Below, in pieces: positions 18,331 through 20,000 of a stretch of 20,000 nucleotides of DNA. The translations under genes and the position numbers were made by a program. Each line of letters starts with the position of its first letter. Position 1 is the first letter of the stretch. The stretch is taken from the NCBI GenBank assembly GCA_018398765.1, contig JAHBMJ010000149.1, positions 25,001 to 45,000 on the forward strand, read 5' to 3'. The stretch comes from Chromera velia (Eukaryota > Sar > Chromeraceae). The notes beneath the pieces were generated by a model. The model was not told the origin of the DNA. It did not search any database and saw only the letters and a list, made by a program, of their open reading frames with translations.

Positions 18331-18654
18331 AATAAGGTCATCTGAAAACGCCGGACTACGGATGGTAGAGGGGTGTGAGGCATAATGGTGGACAAAAAAA
18401 ACTCCTAACTTCTTAGCTATACAATATCCTAAAATCTCTTCAACTATCTAAGACTATTTTAAAACTTAAAAACACTAATATATCTTAAACTATCAGACAC
18501 TATTTAAAAGTGTTTTCAAACTAATCATGTTACTAATATGTTACTAGCTTAGTTAACAATCGTGTGCGATCTCATTCATGTGCAACTTGTCAATGACATG
18601 TGCATGGGCCTCTAAAAAAAAAAATGTATGCATGCATGCATGCATTAAAAAGCT

Positions 18655-18850
18655 GAACGTCAGCCTCGGGGGACAACTCCGCATAGATACCGAGGGGGGG
18701 TATCCCTTCTCGCACGGGCCGGTAGCAGCGGACACCGGGGGGGGCGGTGTCCAGCACATCGGACGCGAAGCGCCCGATGCCCGTCCCGCCATCTATGGGC
18801 ATAACGGAGCAAGCTTGGATACCCCCCCCCCCNCCCCCCCCCCCTGGTGT
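18655..18850. repeat. G-run module, copy B, with hairpins and a poly-C run containing an N
   Basis: GATACC...GGTATC near 18687-18705 and GGACACCG (18730-18737) with CGGTGTCC (18745-18752) form short hairpins around G runs. A run of C at 18822-18844 is interrupted by an undetermined base at 18833, a typical homopolymer sequencing limit. Confidence 0.6.
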
Positions 18851-19200
18851 CCTAATACTAAGCTAATAGGAGGATATACCCCTATAAGCTTCCCACATCA
18901 AAGCGCTCAAAGCGGCTTTGCCAGAGTTTCATCTTACAAGATGGTCCGCTGTTACTCGGTTTTTAGAAAGCATGGAAACCCTAACAGAGGCTAATAAGGT
19001 GCTGTTCAGCTCTCCTGAATACTACAAGTCAGAGCTTCTCGATGAAAGAGCAGGGGCAGAGCGAGATGAAGATATGCCTAACCGAGCGCGGGCATGACAT
19101 TCCTGTAAATATTCATCAATTAAATACTTTTACTTACATTTTTAAAGTTGAAAACTCAGCTAATGTTGTCTAGAAAAACTGAAGATGTTGCTAAGAGACT

Positions 19201-19388
19201 GCCTAAGATAAGATAGGAACTTACCTAGATGGTACCTAGAGTCTACTAGGCACTTGCCCGGGAGACCCCTAGGGTTCACCAGGCATGTACCCTAAATCTC
19301 CTAGGCATTCCTTCGAATATACCCAGACTACCCTAGGGTTGTCCAAGCAGTATTCCAAAGAATTTATATGTCTGACTAGGCAAGCCAT
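19201..19388 (-). repeat. Right terminal inverted repeat
   Basis: Inverse partner of 17799-18008. It carries six CCTAG/CTAGG motifs and ends in TGACTAGGCAAGCCAT. Confidence 0.65.
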
Positions 19389-20000
19389 GCAGGGTCCAGC
19401 CGAGGGTCTCGGGACTTCCTGGGGGGGGGAGACGGGTAAGACATTCGCTTGTCTGTCTCCATATTCTCTCCTTCGCCAAATGACACCCCAATGCTGCCGT
19501 CAGCCTCATGTCTCAGGAGTACTCGGAAGTCCGTCTAACAGGTCTATCGCAGTCTGCAAGATCACAACAGGGAATAACTGAATGTATGGGTGTTGAGTCG
19601 ATCGAACATTATTGGTTGATCGAAAATTATGGGAGAACGGAGGATAGGCAAATCGACGGTAGTGTGACAGCCATGTAGTATCAATGACAAACAACCGTAG
19701 GAGAGAGCCCAACGGTCTGAAAAGAGTATAAAACACACACAGACCTGTGCATTAACTTTTTCATGGGGAGTTACTGTATCAATGTTCAGATAATTGGATG
19801 AACGGTTTCAGTGTTTCACCGATCGATCAAAGCCTAAGACTTGAGAAAAAGAAGCAAACGGAAGGAGACAAAGAAGAAACTCCTAAGTTGCCTAGATGCA
19901 AGGACTAAAGAACCATGAAAACCACCTTGCTACTCGCAAACACGCATCACCAGATCGCTGGATTCCACAATTCAAAGTGAAAATGAAATACAAGCCCAAC
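19389..20000. other. Flank without a recognisable gene
   Basis: Short ORFs on both strands lack convincing composition. One G-run (19421-19429) is present. Minus-strand sequence at 19389-19505 is open in one frame and could be the continuation of the former gene cut by the foldback element, but this is speculative. Confidence 0.3.

Larger units (their letters stand above)
17799..19388. mobile_element. Long-TIR foldback element (non-autonomous DNA transposon candidate), about 1.6 kb
   Basis: Its outer ends are inverted copies: 17799-17824 against the complement of 19363-19388 (24 of 26 identical). Its inner ends are too: 17977-18008 against the complement of 19201-19232 (29 of 32 identical). 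Between these, both arms carry repeated TGCCTAG/CCTAGG modules that align loosely, so each inverted repeat is about 190-210 bp. The interior has no transposase ORF. It carries two G-run hairpin modules and AT-rich spacer. A target-site duplication is not clear; an AT dinucleotide flanks both sides if the ends are 17801 and 19386. Confidence 0.65.

Noticed and set aside
18578-18994. 138-codon + strand frame across the G/C runs
   Set aside because: It passes through the N and poly-C run inside the foldback element and has no domain-like composition.

Overview
The window looks like nuclear DNA of a eukaryotic alga-like protist. A chromerid alveolate such as Chromera velia is my best guess, from remembered family traits only. 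The reasons are one long gene with nine short introns, many simple-sequence repeats and G/C homopolymer runs, and a receptor type (periplasmic-binding-protein-like domain, ephrin-receptor-like cysteine repeats, many membrane spans) that I associate with chromerids and apicomplexan relatives. No bacterial operon structure, tRNA, rRNA or CRISPR array is visible.

Left half (633-11452, + strand): a single gene of ten exons. I reconstructed the splice sites by hand. All nine introns are GT-AG, every junction keeps the reading frame, and the summed coding length is 7407 nt (2468 residues plus stop). In order, the protein has a signal peptide, a Venus-flytrap/type-1 periplasmic-binding-protein ectodomain, about eight cysteine modules, eight to ten membrane segments interrupted by a long basic/proline loop, and a disordered tail of about 1130 residues. 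The tail ends in a tandem RRGDSVRGDS-type repeat. The plan resembles a class C GPCR (flytrap, cysteine-rich linker, membrane block, cytoplasmic tail) but with a different membrane block, which points to a surface chemosensor. Its splice donors are mostly GTCAGT rather than GTAAGT/GTGAGT. Complementary (CA)n and (TG)n tracts flank exon 8, which could be skipped in frame.

Right half (11453-20000): no convincing intact gene. It holds AT-rich spacer, a decayed minus-strand coding stretch at about 12291-12700 with similar ATACAT-rich tracts on both sides, a GC-rich self-complementary island at 13250-13375, a 48-bp-period minisatellite at about 14590-15265, and a minus-strand coding-like segment broken by one frameshift (15974-16847) with further coding-like scraps up to 17798. 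A previously unannotated foldback element with roughly 200-bp terminal inverted repeats spans about 17799-19388. It contains G-run hairpins and an N in a poly-C run, and its left end abuts the minus-strand coding scraps, so it may have inserted into that former gene.

All family assignments come from reading the translations by eye. No database search was possible.
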